From Hippopus hippopus (taxonomy: Eukaryota; Mollusca; Bivalvia; Cardiida; Cardiidae), in NCBI GenBank assembly GCA_946811185.2, contig OX328097.1, forward strand, positions 60,293,063 through 60,357,062: a stretch of 64,000 nucleotides of DNA. The letters are read 5' to 3'. The notes below the pieces were generated by a model that was given only the letters and a program-made list of their open reading frames with translations, ran no database searches and was not told the DNA's origin. The first letter of the stretch is position 1; each line of letters begins with the position of its first letter. Both the position numbers and the translations under genes were made by a program. Below, piece by piece: positions 32,231 to 42,964 of the stretch.

Positions 32231-32404
32231 TTAACTTTTTACCATGTGAGAACAATTTGGACTTGTCCAAATCAAAAGCATTTGCAGAGAAAATGCTGGT
32301 TACGAAATGCTGGTTACCAGCATTTTCTTTCCTTTCCCCACAATGTTTCAAAAGGCTTCTATCTTAGGGTTGTTAAAACTTCAGATTGTGTGGTTACATG
32401 TTAA
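32231..32404 (-). mobile_element. MITE-A, rearranged
   Basis: TTAACTTTTTACCATGTGAG to GTGTGGTTACATGTTAA. The left flank of the core is deleted and AAATGCTGGTTAC is duplicated in tandem at the palindrome centre. Confidence 0.78.
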
Positions 32405-32535
32405 ATGCCCAAAATTGCACCTTTTATTGAATATAACCATACACTTTCTATATGTTTACAAAGAAATATCATGTTGTATTTATCAATGTTTTACATGAAA
32501 TTTTGATTTATGGCATAAAAACTAAATAGCTCCCT

Positions 32536-32674
32536 TTAACCAGATGACAAAATTTTAGACATGTCCAAATTTAAGGCTTTTGCATACAGCACATTAAATG
32601 CGGCTCAACTGAGAAGATGTGAATCTAAAAGGGTTTAGAGTCTAAAAAAACTGGATTATTTGGTAAAGGCTTAA
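32536..32674 (-). mobile_element. MITE-A, core-deleted
   Basis: TTAACCAGATGACAAAATTT to TTTGGTAAAGGCTTAA; it goes from GAATCTAAAAGGGTTTAGAG straight to the right end. Confidence 0.7.
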
Positions 32675-32679
32675 TAAGT

Positions 32680-33340
32680 TTCAAAAAATGGAGAGACTAA
32701 TATCAGAATGCAAAGTGTATGTTTTTATCATTATACCGTGCTTCTTGTAAAGCATCAAAGTCATGATATTCTTGATATGGCATAACAAATAGCTGCTACC
32801 CCACAGAAATGTTTCATCACCCAGAGGAACAAAATAATCTTGTTGCAATGGGTTGTAGCCAAGCCTGAGTTTAAGCTTACAACTCCTGGACTGCAAGCTG
32901 TGTGCCTAACAGACTGAACCTGAGCTTAGAGTGCCTAATTATATGGCTACAGAATTAACAAGGTATCACAGAAAAAGGTAATACTAATTGTAAATCAACT
33001 TTACTATTCCTTGGACACTTTGATGTAGGCTGAACTATTATGACTGGAATGTTTAATAGATCTCACTCTTCCACAGACATAATTACAATCTTTGAGCCAT
33101 CCTATCTGAAAGACTTCATTAACTTGAAATGAAATAAATGAAACACAATCATATTTCTAGGTTGCTGGCAAAATCCACTTGTAGTAATATTTCATGACTG
33201 TTGTGTGAAAAGATACAGAATCTCTCAGGGTGGTCTAATATGAAGGGATGTTTTATGCATCTTGACTATAACTTTCCCAAAGGCACATTATGTTTCTTTC
33301 AGTATGCAACTGCTTTTTCAAGTCCTTGCTATCATCAGGA
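32680..33340. other. Intronic stretch, no feature recognised
   Basis: Frames at 32681-32896 (-) and 33201-33419 (+) lack motifs; the latter overlaps the start of the palindrome at 33348. Confidence 0.45.
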
Positions 33341-33347
33341 TAAAGAT

Positions 33348-33522
33348 ATAGAGGATATTTGGTTTTTTTTTTTCAGTGAAAGATCAAAATTTATTTTATT
33401 GAGTGAACATCATTGGTAATATTTTCGTGAGTGGCACAGTCACTTATGAAAATATTACCGATGATGTTCACAAGATGAAATAAATTTCAATCTTTCACAG
33501 AAAAGAAACAAATATTCTATTT
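33348..33522. repeat. Large imperfect palindrome, about 175 bp
   Basis: Arms mirror around 33436: GAACATCATTGGTAATATTT / AAATATTACCGATGATGTTC, TGAAAGATCAAAATTTATTT / AAATAAATTTCAATCTTTCA, AGGATATTTGG / CAAATATTCTAT. The centre is AGTGGCACAGTCACT. No TSD identified. Confidence 0.8.
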
Positions 33523-34070
33523 ATTTCATGCTTCTTACCCTTTTTTGGGAGACTTTCATTAAAATCCATTACAGTTCTTTTCGGTAATTCCCCGTCGTGT
33601 ACCCCCTCCGCATAACAATGCATTACAATATTACGTCAAGCGCGAGAAATTTAGAGTGAAGTATGTCATATTTCCATCTGGTTGAGTGACACGCGCATTT
33701 TACCTAGGTAACAAGAGCGCAGGAACTACTGTTTGCGCCTTCAATTGAAGAGTTAAAAAATAAAATTGGTATTTTTCACAATGAAATATTGAAAAATATT
33801 TCACCGTTATTTCTCGATAAACTACCGTGAAGTATGAAATGAATCCAGATATCAGTTATCCAATGGAGCTGTATCCTTGAATTGTGTTATCGGACATTAA
33901 TTTTGTCAGGCTTCAAGCATTGTTGCTTCACCAGAGTCTGCCAGGGTAATTTGATATTTATATTGATCAAAGTCAGCATTCTAGAACATTGCTTTTCAAT
34001 TTCTATGAAATTTATTAATTCATTAATTTTACCCTGATACTAAATTCTGCATCAATATGTTGGCTATCTA
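33523..34070. other. Unique stretch with several CpG
   Basis: CCCCGTCGTGTACCCCCTCC, ACGTCAAGCGCGAG and TGACACGCGCATTTTACC are unusually CpG-rich for the region. No open frame of note or splice-bounded exon recognised. Confidence 0.35.
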
Positions 34071-34077
34071 CACCTTT

Positions 34078-34278
34078 TACCTTTTTACCAAATCATGCTA
34101 TGCTTTAACAAACCCTTCTGAAACACATTTACTGAGGGACAAGCAATTCCTCTTTTTCCCACAATGTTTTCTATTCTTTCATAGACAAATCTGATCATTT
34201 ATGCCACATTCAGTTTGTCGTTCAGAATTACTTTCACTATGGGCTTGTCTAAAATTCTGTTGTCTGGTAAAGTGTAAT
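34078..34278 (+). mobile_element. MITE-A, left core arm lost
   Basis: CTTTTTACCAAATCATGCTA head, right arm CCTCTTTTTCCCACAATG, CATAGACAAATCTGATCATT, end GTCTGGTAAAGTGTAA. Confidence 0.7.
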
Positions 34279-34374
34279 TTTCACAATACATTAATTTTCA
34301 GCCTGGTGCTATTAGCATTATTGGCCAGCTAAACTTAAGCAGTTTGTTTAAGTATGATGCATTTGTCCCAGTTC

Positions 34375-34520
34375 TTAGTATAAGGCCATATTCTCAAATA
34401 ATTTTTTATCTTTTTTTGATTCTAAAGCTATCTGATTGGCTGAGATGTTCTATACATCAGCCAATCAGACAGCTAGTCTATTGTACTAAATTTGGAATTA
34501 GAAATTATTTAGAATGATCG
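34375..34520. mobile_element. MITE-D (ATTGGCT palindrome), copy 2
   Basis: CTATCTGATTGGCTGAGATG / CATCAGCCAATCAGACAG with outer AAATAATTTTTTATC / AGAAATTATTTAG arms. Confidence 0.6.
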
Positions 34521-34751
34521 TTAATCCTGCACTAGATGACATAGTTTTAGACTTTGCCCAAATTGAAAGCTTTTGCAGACAATAAAATACGTGTGACTCA
34601 AAAATAAAAATTCATGTTCAAATAGAAGGGTAGAAAACATAATGGGAAAAGGATGAAATGCTAGTAACCAGCATCTTCTGTTTTTCCCAAAATATTTTCA
34701 AAAGGCCTTTTCCTTACTCCATTGAGTCTGGATTTTGTGGTAAAAGGTTAA
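34521..34751 (-). mobile_element. MITE-A, full length
   Basis: TTAATCCTGCACTAGATGAC to TTGTGGTAAAAGGTTAA; core GCTAGTAACCAGC. Confidence 0.8.
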
Positions 34752-34932
34752 TACAGTATAGGAAGAAATTAACCCATTACTTTTACTCTTTGTATACTCA
34801 GAATATTGAGGTAATTGATAAATTTTCAAATTGTCAAAATGAAAACTTGTCTGTTGCTGCATGAAGTTTTTATTTCCTGCATTGTCTATTACAACTGTTC
34901 AACCCAAGGGCATACCAAGAGTTAATTTAGCC

Positions 34933-35158
34933 TTAACCCTTTACCACACAATCCCGAGTTTTAATAATCCTAAGGATGAAGGCTTTAGAAAATATTGTGG
35001 GAAAAGGAGATGCTAGTGACCGGCATTTTCTACTATTCCCACAAGGTCTTCTATCATTTGCAACACAACTTTCTTCATTTGAGCCACATTTATTTTGAAT
35101 TCTGCAAATGCTTTCAATTTTGACTAGTCCAAACTTTTGTTGTTTTGTAAAGAGTTAA
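34933..35158 (+). mobile_element. MITE-A, full length
   Basis: TTAACCCTTTACCACACAAT to TTTTGTAAAGAGTTAA; core shortened on the left (GGAGATGCTAGTGACC). Confidence 0.82.
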
Positions 35159-35382
35159 CCGTTTACCACACAGCAAAATTTTAGACTTACTCTATGGCAG
35201 GAATTCATAGACAGCAATACAAATGTTTTTCAAAAGACAGTATTTGTGCTGGTATTGATAGAAAACATCGTGGGAAAAGGAGAAAATGCTGGTTACCAGC
35301 ATTTTCTCCTTTTCCCACTATGTTTTCGAAAGCCTTCTTTTTCAGGTTCGTTAAAACTCAGTATTGTGTGGTAAAGGGTTAA
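35155..35382 (-). mobile_element. MITE-A, full length
   Basis: TTAACCGTTTACCACACAGC to GTGTGGTAAAGGGTTAA; intact palindrome. Shares its left TTAA with the previous copy. Confidence 0.84.
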
Positions 35383-35389
35383 AGCTGTG

Positions 35390-35550
35390 GAATCAGTTTA
35401 AGCTGCTTTTGCAGACAGTACAGAACACAATCAGAATGCTCAGAACATGCAGTTTGTTTTTGTATCTACAATCTCTGCTTCTTTTCTACATATTCTGGCC
35501 AAACCAACCTTGAAATAACAACAGTTAGGCTGCTTTTCATAATTGATAAT
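35390..35550. mobile_element. MITE-B-like, degraded
   Basis: GCTGCTTTTGCAGACAGTAC, CAATCAGAATGCTCAGAACA / TGCAGTTTG, TGGCCAAACCAACCTTG and AACAACAGTTAGG. Confidence 0.4.
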
Positions 35551-35569
35551 GTCAATTTTAATAGTTCAG

Positions 35570-35765
35570 CTGGTGCTACTAAGATTAATTTCTTACAAAG
35601 CCACTGGCCACTTTCCGACATAATCATTGCTGAAACGGAGATCAGCGGGGAAGGAGGAATGAATCCTGTCACAATGACTGTCATCAATCCTCGAAAAGAA
35701 ATTTGGCAGAACTGGGGATTCAAACAGTGACCCCAAGGTTTCAAGGCCTTTATGCTAACAACTGC
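35570..35765 (-). mobile_element. SINE type B, reverse orientation
   Basis: Read in reverse: GGGGTCACTGTTTGAATCCC as B box, GAGGATTGATGACAGTC, GACAGGATTCATTCCTCC, GGCCAGTGGCTTTGTAAG. Confidence 0.7.
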
Positions 35766-35910
35766 CTTTCCAAACTCGTCTTACGGGAAAGAAGCATAGG
35801 CCTGTCAAGTGCTAAATAAATTGACGATGCTAAGCACGAAAAAAAAAACATTAGTACAATCCTAACTGGCTTTTGTCATTAAGAAAAAATTGTAGCTGAA
35901 ACTCTGTCTC

Positions 35911-36282
35911 TTAAATCCCCAATAGCGGCCAAACGTAAACAATGCAGGTGTTAAAATACATTTTAAATTTAAATTATTCATACCATCTACAAGTATGGAA
36001 ATAACTGTGTAGATGACAATCTGTTATTGAACGTTTCGTCCAACTGTTTGTTGCTGGCAGAAAAATGAATTTTAAAAGTAGGTTTAAAGTTGGTAGGTTG
36101 GTCTATCTTTTGTTGCCTGGTTGTAAAATTAATTTTTCTGCCAGCAACTAACACTTTTACCGACTGCACAATAAGGGATTGTCGTCTTCACAATAATTAC
36201 CTCACTTTAAAAGGGTATGGTTTAAATTTAAATGCATTTTAGTACTGGCATTGTTTACGTTTGGTCACTAGTGGGGCTTTAA
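35911..36282. mobile_element. MITE-C: third TTAA-type foldback element
   Basis: TTAA at 35911-35914 and 36279-36282. Ends ATCCCCAATAGCGGCCAAAC and (inverse) AGCCCCACTAGTGACCAAAC; arms continue through GTAAACAATGC and TTTAAATTTAAA, and an inner pair reads TTGTTGCTGGCAGAAAAATG / AATTTTTCTGCCAGCAA. One copy only in this window; no coding capacity. Confidence 0.72.
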
Positions 36283-36475
36283 AGATCAGCACATTCTGAT
36301 CATTCTTATCTTGATCTTTTCAGTTTGTTACACAGCATCAGCTGTAAGGGTTACCAATTTAACATTTCAGTTAAACAAGTGTCCTGCAGGCAGGAAATTA
36401 TCTGAAATAAAATTATTGTGCATTATGGGCTGCTAGTGACCCATTCCTCTATATTTTGTACCCAACTGTCATATC

Positions 36476-36704
36476 TTTACTCTTTACTACACGACAAAAT
36501 CTTAGACTTGTCTATATTGAAACCATTTGCAGACGAGAATTTAGATGCGGCTTAAATGCTGAAATTTGTCTTAAATAGGGTAGAAAAGATTGCAGGAAAA
36601 AGAGAAAATCCTGCTTACAAGCATTTTCTCCTTTTCCGACAATATTTTCAAAAGGCTTCTTCCTCAGGGTTGTTAAAACTCAGGATTGTGTGGTAAAGGG
36701 TTAA
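36476..36704 (-). mobile_element. MITE-A, full length
   Basis: TTTACTCTTTACTACACGAC to GTGTGGTAAAGGGTTAA; core CCTGCTTACAAGC with one mismatch. Confidence 0.83.
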
Positions 36705-36814
36705 GTTGAAGCTAATGAGGAACTGAGAGCATAATTTTGTTTAACCCTGGTCTTAGTCTGTAAAAGATCTGCAGGGCACTGTACCATTTCACTGTGCTAT
36801 TGTTGGAAAAGAAT

Positions 36815-37526
36815 GTAGGACGTTTTGGCCACGGACGTTTTGCCCAGGACGTTTTGGCCATGGACGTTTTGGCCACGGACGTTTTGGCCAGCTAAAAATA
36901 CAAAGTAGGACGTTTTGGCCAAATGTTAATTTTGTGAATTTTTGCCTCACTAGACATAATTTAAAAGCATTGTAGGAAAATGAGAAATTAATATATGACA
37001 TATATGGAATATTGGAAAATTTCTTTTAAAGAATTTATTAAGGAAGTTACAAATTGTTAATTTCTTCATTTTTAAATTGATAGATGTTACTGAATAGAGT
37101 TACTTTCAAGTGTTATTTTGCTTTTATACTCAACTAAGGACGAAACTGTATTTGATAATTGCTTTAATTACCAATCATCAACTCTGTCAGTTAAAAATGA
37201 TTGAACAATAACTTAACATTTCTATTTGCAACAAGATTTTGCAACAAAGTATAAAAAATCTAAGCAGTTTGTTACCAAAGACTGCAAATCAAAGTCAAAC
37301 TATGATTTGGCCAAATGTTACCTTACAGTAAAAAATGCATGAAATGAACTGAATTAGCTTTTGTGCATCAAAAAATGTATGCTTAAAAGCATAGAGAGTT
37401 CATTTATTGCATTTTTCCGTGTTAAAAATCATTTGGCCGAAACGTCCTACTTTGCACATATAGCTGGCCAAAACGTCCGTGGCCAAAACGTCCTGGCCAA
37501 AACATCCGTAGCCAAAACGTCTGTCC
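36815..37526. mobile_element. Element bounded by inverted GGCCAAAACGTCC arrays
   Basis: The left array (36815-36921) repeats GGACGTTTTGGCCA; the right array (37434-37526) is the reverse complement, TGGCCAAAACGTCC. Both include a GGACG..TACAAAGTAGGACG / CGTCCTACTTTGCACATA piece. The interior, about 510 bp, is AT-rich and non-coding. GTTGGAAA lies at 36802-36809 and 37530-37537 and might be an 8-bp target duplication. Confidence 0.65.
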
Positions 37527-37633
37527 ACCGTTGGAAATACACGTAAGAAAAACCTCTTTGAATGATAAGGAGATCATGGTGGAAAAAGCTATAGTTGCCT
37601 GTAACAAGCAATCAGGACTGTCAGTTCTCCTTT

Positions 37634-37874
37634 TTAACCCTTACAACACAATCATAAGTTTTAACCACTTTCAGAAAGAAGGCTTTTGAAAATATTGTTG
37701 GAAATGGAGAAAATGAAGGTTACCAGAATTTTCTCTGTTTCCCACAATGCTTTCTGCCCTTCCAAAAACAAGTTTAACCTTTTGAGTCACATGTATTTTG
37801 TCATTAAAATTTTGTAAAATTTAATGCTTTCAATGTGGACGAGCCTAGAATTTTGTCCTTCAGTAAAGAGTTGA
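37634..37874 (+). mobile_element. MITE-A
   Basis: TTAACCCTTACAACACAATC to TTCAGTAAAGAGTTGA; core GAAGGTTACCAGA; a short duplication around AAAATTTTGTAAAATTTAAT lengthens it. Confidence 0.78.
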
Positions 37875-37980
37875 ATAGTTGTAACTTTCTACTGTAGAGT
37901 ACTAGCATCTGTACACTTGGGAAAGGGCAAAAAACTGTCTCCCACAGTATAAGTGATACATGGAGAAAAAAAATGAGGGC

Positions 37981-38203
37981 TTAACTCTTTACTATAGAAT
38001 CTCAGGTTTTAACAACCTGAAAGGAGAATGATTTTGAAAACATTGAAGGAAAAGGAGAAAATGCTGGTAACCAGCATTTTCTCCGTTTCATGTTTTCTAC
38101 CCTGTGAAAGAATTGTGGTTCATTTGTACCACTTTCAAATTTGTTGTCGCCAGATGCTTTCAATATGGAAGAGTTGAGAATTTGCCATTTGGTAAAGATT
38201 TAA
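37981..38203 (+). mobile_element. MITE-A, full length
   Basis: TTAACTCTTTACTATAGAAT to ATTTGGTAAAGATTTAA; core GCTGGTAACCAGC with the outer right arm shortened. Confidence 0.8.
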
Positions 38204-38224
38204 CAACCTCCCTTTGTCTCACAG

Positions 38225-38404
38225 CACAAAAAACTTTGGACAAGTCCAAATGTAAAGCATTTGCAGATGACATAAAATATGGCACTAACAGCAGTATCTG
38301 TCTCTGGAAAGGTGAAAAACATTGTGGGAAAAGACACTCACTTAACAGTGTTTTCTTCTTTTCTCACAATGTTTTCAAAAGCCGTCTTGTGTGATAAAGG
38401 GATA
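38225..38404 (-). mobile_element. MITE-A, left-truncated
   Basis: GGACAAGTCCAAATGTAAAG, GCATTTGCAGATGACA, AACATTGTGGGAAAAGACAC and a decayed core; end GTGTGATAAAGGGATAA. Confidence 0.65.
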
Positions 38405-38539
38405 ATTATGCCATCAGTGCACCTATCCAGTGTCTGTGTCTGTACCAGTACTATGCATGACACTATTCACAAGCCAGACTTGCTTCATTCCTACATAAAC
38501 AAAGGAAAGACGATGTTTAGATGAGAGATTGATGTAACT

Positions 38540-38765
38540 CTGTTTTCAACATTATTTCAGTTATATTGTGGTGACCAGTGCACCAATCTATGCTTTCCTG
38601 GAGTCTGGATATTCTTTTACCAGTACTATACACAATTTCTTCCTAAGCCACTGGTTGCTTTCCCTATAACCATCATTGAAACAATTATCAGCCTCAAGTG
38701 TGAGAGGAATGAATCCTGTTGCAATGGCTTTCATCAATCCTTGGAAAGAAATTGGCCAAGGGAGT
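38540..38765 (-). mobile_element. SINE type B, reverse orientation, head-truncated
   Basis: In reverse: AAGGATTGATGAAAGCC, CAACAGGATTCATTCCTCTC, CAGTGGCTTAGGAAG, TCCAGGAAAGCATAG and the tail AACTGAAATAATGTTGAAAA. Confidence 0.68.
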
Positions 38766-38789
38766 CGGGGAGTATAAGAAAAGACACCC

Positions 38790-38966
38790 ATTGTGTTTTA
38801 ACTGCTCTGATAAAGACTTTGAAAACATCCTGGATACAGAAGAGATTGCTGGTAACCAGCATCATCTCTGTTTTTGTACCCTTTTTGAAAATAATCTAGC
38901 ATTGGACCCCATTTAGTTTGTCATCAGCAAATCATGGTTTAAATTTTGTTGTCCAGTGAAAAGTAA
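38790..38966 (+). mobile_element. MITE-A, degraded
   Basis: GACTTTGAAAACATCCTGG, core GATTGCTGGTAACCAGCATC, TAGTTTGTCATCAGCAAATC, end GTTGTCCAGTGAAAAGTAA. Confidence 0.6.
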
Positions 38967-39204
38967 TAAGCTGTGTATCACACAAACTGAGCTTGTTAAT
39001 AAGGGCTTAATAGAAACAGCCAAATGCATTACTTCAGCAGTTTTTCCTTCCTATAGAATACCCAGTAATTTTACATGGACAGCAAATGGAAGACAACTTG
39101 AGTTGAAACATTTTACCCTTATTGATCTGAATGAATGAAATTGACTACATTCTTTTTTGAAGTTATTTATGAAATTCAAGATATTGCAACTAAGGCGGAT
39201 TACC

Positions 39205-39285
39205 TTACAAGAGAGTATAGATTGAAGATCAGACAGCATGTTCTGCCTGATTGATCTACACTGTTTACTGAAGTAACTTGAGTAC
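39205..39285. mobile_element. MITE-B, core fragment
   Basis: GAGTATAGATTGAAGATCAG / CTGATTGATCTACACTG hairpin, ending where MITE-A begins. Confidence 0.45.
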
Positions 39286-39500
39286 TTAACCCTTTACCAA
39301 ACAATCCCAACTTTTAATGACTGAGAAGGTTTTTGAAAACAGTGTGGGAAAAGAAGAAAATGCTGGTAACCAGCATTTTCTTCTTTTCCCACAATGTTTT
39401 CCAACACTCTAAAAACTCTTTGTCTAGCAACATTTAATTTACCATAGGCAAATACTTTCAATATCATCAGATGTAAAATTTTGTTGGTTGGTAGAGTTAA
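39286..39500 (+). mobile_element. MITE-A, full length
   Basis: TTAACCCTTTACCAAACAAT to GGTTGGTAGAGTTAA; palindrome GAAGAAAATGCTGG / TAACCAGCATTTTCTTC. Confidence 0.82.
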
Positions 39501-39504
39501 AGGG

Positions 39505-40295
39505 TTTAATTGGATCACAGTATTCTTTGGACAATACATCCATGTTCAACCCTTCATTTAATGTGGTTCACAAGATTATTCAACTGAATTTGTAGAAGAC
39601 ATTCTTTGAAAGTACTTTGACAAATTTGTGTATGGCTAATAAATCAATTTATCTTCATCTGATTATGTTAGAAGCCCATTATCATATTTAGATTTTAAGA
39701 AGACATACTCAAGTCTATTTCCAGTATGTAAGAGTTTAGAGAATGCAGAGAGTGCAATGGGTAAAAACACAGGTGTATTGATCAGTTTACAGATTTCTAG
39801 ATTAGATGGATTAGGACTTTTTTGCTATCTTTGGTACAGACAAAAAAGTCCCAGATCTTGCTATCTACCTGGCAACCAGCCAGTTTCCAAGTGATCAATC
39901 ACATTTAACCCTTTATCTGCCAGACATTTTGACATAAAATCATGATACCTGATCTATCTTTTCATAATTCTTAACTTTGTGTTAATTAATTTTGACATGC
40001 ATTATGACACATGGCTTTTGAAAACAATGATGCAAATTTTCAGAATGAGAAACTTCTTCATGTAACAAACACCATGCTCTTTTTTCTCCTTCAACACTAA
40101 CATCCTGTCCTATTTCTTGTCAGTTACTTGCTAGTCATGTAAGTATCAGTAGGTCTTACTGTTCACCAGAAAAATAATTATTGGATATGTTTCATTTAGC
40201 CATGGTCATCCTGAATAGTTTGTGTATTATACACATTGGGTTCTAACATCCTTCTTCTCTGTCTAAACACTAAACACTTTGCTACATAAACATGA
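39505..40295. other. Intronic stretch, no feature recognised
   Basis: No termini, hairpins or exon candidates stood out. GGACTTTTTTGCTATCT and AAAAAGTCCCAGATCTTGCT near 39810-39860 form a small inverted repeat. Confidence 0.4.
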
Positions 40296-40299
40296 TTTG

Positions 40300-41240
40300 G
40301 GACACAGCATGACCTTGGTTCAGGGCAAAGCCTGATGGCTGTGTCCTCAACCATGATCATGCTGTGTCGTAAACCATGGGAAGGTTGTCTCAGACCATGA
40401 TCATGCTGTGTCCTGAATCATCACCATGCTGTATCCTGAACCATGTTTATGCCCTCTGCTGACCTACAGTTAGGCTTTGCCTTGAACCAGTCATGTAATA
40501 TACTGAATCAGGTCATGCTGTGCCCTGAATCATGGTCATGCAGTGTCCTTACCCACGGTTAGATTTTGTCTTAAACTAAAGTCATGCTATGTTCTTCATT
40601 ATCATGGTCAGGCTTATGCTGTGTCCTGAACCATGGTAGTGTTTAGTCCTAAACCAAGGTCATACTGTGTCTGGAACCATGGTCATATTTAGTCCTAAAC
40701 AGTTGGTGATGTTATGTCTTGAATCACAGTAATACTGTGTCCTGAATCATAATCATGTTGTCCTGGATCAGGATCATGCTGTGGCCTGAACCATGCTAAG
40801 ATTTTCCTGGATCATGGTCATACTGTGTCCTGAATCATGGTCTTCCTGTGTCCTAAATCATGGTAATGCTATGTCCTGAACTGTGGTCACTGTGTCCTAA
40901 ATCATGGTAATGCTGTGTCCTGAATCACCATCACGCCATGTCTTGAACTATGGTCATGCTGTGTCCTGCATCATGGTCATGCTGTTTCTTGCCCCTGTAG
41001 CAGGGGTAGTCCCAAACCATGGTCATGCCATGTTTCTAAACCATGGTCATGCTGTGTCCTGGAAAATTGCCATGCTTTGTTTAAACCATGGTCATGCTGT
41101 GTTCTTAAACATTTTCATGCTGTGTCCCAAACAGTTGTCATGCTGTGTCCCAACTCATAGTCATGCTGGGTCCTGAACCATTGTCAGGCTGTGCACTGAA
41201 CCATGGTCATTATTGTCCTTAAATATGGTCGTCCAATATG
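40300..41240 (+). repeat. Minisatellite, unit about 24 bp
   Basis: Dozens of diverged copies of ATGGTCATGCTGTGTCCTGA with ACC or ATC spacers; many units vary in length. The 90-codon open frame at 40904-41176 (repeating GHAV) is a by-product of the repeat, not a gene. Confidence 0.85.
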
Positions 41241-41626
41241 CTAATTTGGTCAAAACTATTTTTTGCATCACAGAATTACTTCACAAAGTTGATACTCAAA
41301 TTTCATTGACCAAACAGATTCGTTGAATATATTCACTGCAGTATTAAAATTTGCATTGCACAGTTGGAAGAGAAAAAATGTATCTGCTTTCAAAGTTACA
41401 TCCTTTATTACACCCTGAATTTTAATCCATTTGTTTTGTTCTGTGTGCCAGCTTGAAGATAAATGACCATGTTGCAGAACAGTATGAACTGTTCAGCAGG
41501 TAATACATTTAGACAGACACCTAGTCTTATGTATTAGGTTATAGAGGACAAAGCTTGTCAGAAACCAAGGGCCTGAATAAAGTTTGCATGAGATACAGGA
41601 CAGCTGTGCATGAGTATGATTCTGGA

Positions 41627-42947
41627 CACAGGGACTCGATCCAGTAATTTTTTTTGGTATCTTGTAAATAAATAAAGACAAGGGGTCGAACTTGACCTAA
41701 GGGCAGATAGTACCAGGTTCGAATTTAGGCCCAATTACAAAGTCAATTTCGATTCAATTTTGTCATGAAATGTACCAAATCACAGCTAAATGAATACATT
41801 CTTCGATGATGCTACAGATTATAACCATAATCAATCCGTTTACTGAACACAGATCGAGATATCAAGCAAATTAGGGTAAATTTCGCAGGTCGGACACGAC
41901 CGTGCAACTGGGACACCACTCTACTTTCAGGGCTAAATGCCACATTTCAGGCATTGACAGTCGGTTTTCCTACCACGCATCGATTAAAAACATATTAATA
42001 AGTAACTTACAGACGACTATTTCTTTCCTAATTGATCAACCAGGGAACAAAACCAATTATTTTTTACCTTATCGCAACGAATTTCCAATTAACGCCATAC
42101 TAGACCGAAACGACGCTTTTGTAAAACGAAATTTGATTGGTTGATACTGGAGCCGGCTCAGTCTTACTACCACTATGAAGCGGGATTCAAGTTATGATGT
42201 CATTTACCACGACTTTTGACTTTTAATCGTAGAAATCCGGAATGCTTGTTAACTGGTTCTTTAGATAATTTTCTTCACTTAACTAAAACTTTTATTCGAA
42301 ATCTACCCTCAGTAAAGCAAAAGACACCTGATTCCTACAGAGAAATCTACTTTCAGTTTCAATTTCGCCCAGTTGGTCTACTGTAAGAGTACCATCTTTG
42401 TATTTGATAATTAGTGGAGGGTAGAGAACCAGCAATGCTGACCAATGAAATCTTCCCAAGCATGTAACAGATGAAAGCTTGTCAAAATGGCATTGGTTTC
42501 GATTTGGAAGATTATAAACCTGAAAACGCTGTTGACTTCGGAGGAAACAGAAATTTATTGCCTGTAAGTTATTTATTAATATGTTTTTAATCGATGCGTG
42601 GTAGGACTACCGGCTGTCAATGGCTGAGATGTGGCATTTAGCCCTGAAAGTAGAGTGGTGTCCCAGTTGCACGGTCGTGTCTGACCTGCGAAATTTACCC
42701 TAATTTGCTCGATATCTCGATCTGTGTTCGGTAAACGGATTGATTATGGTTATAATCTGTAGCATCATCGAAGAACGTATTCATTTAGCTGTGATTTGGT
42801 ACATTTCATGACAAAATTGAATCAAAATTGACTTTGTAATTGGGCCTAAATTCGAACCTGGTACTATCTGGCCTTCGGTCAAGTTCGACCCCTTGTCTTT
42901 CTTTACTTACAAGATACCAAAAAAAATTACTGGATCAAGTCCCTGTG
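41627..42947. mobile_element. Long-TIR DNA transposon (non-autonomous) with 8-bp target duplication
   Basis: ATTCTGGA flanks both sides (41619-41626 and 42948-42955). The ends are CACAGGGACTCGATCCAGTA and its inverse. The arms, about 390 bp each, mirror with few changes, e.g. GGACACCACTCTACTTTCAG / CTGAAAGTAGAGTGGTGTCC and CTACCACGCATCGATTAAAA / TTTTAATCGATGCGTGGTAG. The spacer of about 540 bp holds no transposase; an 80-codon frame at 41902 runs from the left arm into the spacer. An 8-bp duplication fits hAT among several superfamilies. Confidence 0.82.
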
Positions 42948-42964
42948 ATTCTGGATACTTTCTT

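Noticed and set aside
36789..37001. Minus-strand frame with repeated WPKRP
   Set aside because: It is a translation of the GGCCAAAACGTCC array.
38588..38791. Minus-strand 67-codon frame, and the similar frame at 35466-35744
   Set aside because: Both translate reversed SINE type B; the shared peptide pattern (ISFQGLM.AI.TGFIP) is a SINE artefact.
40904..41176. 90-codon frame with repeating MVML / GHAV
   Set aside because: It is the 24-bp minisatellite read in a frame that avoids stops.
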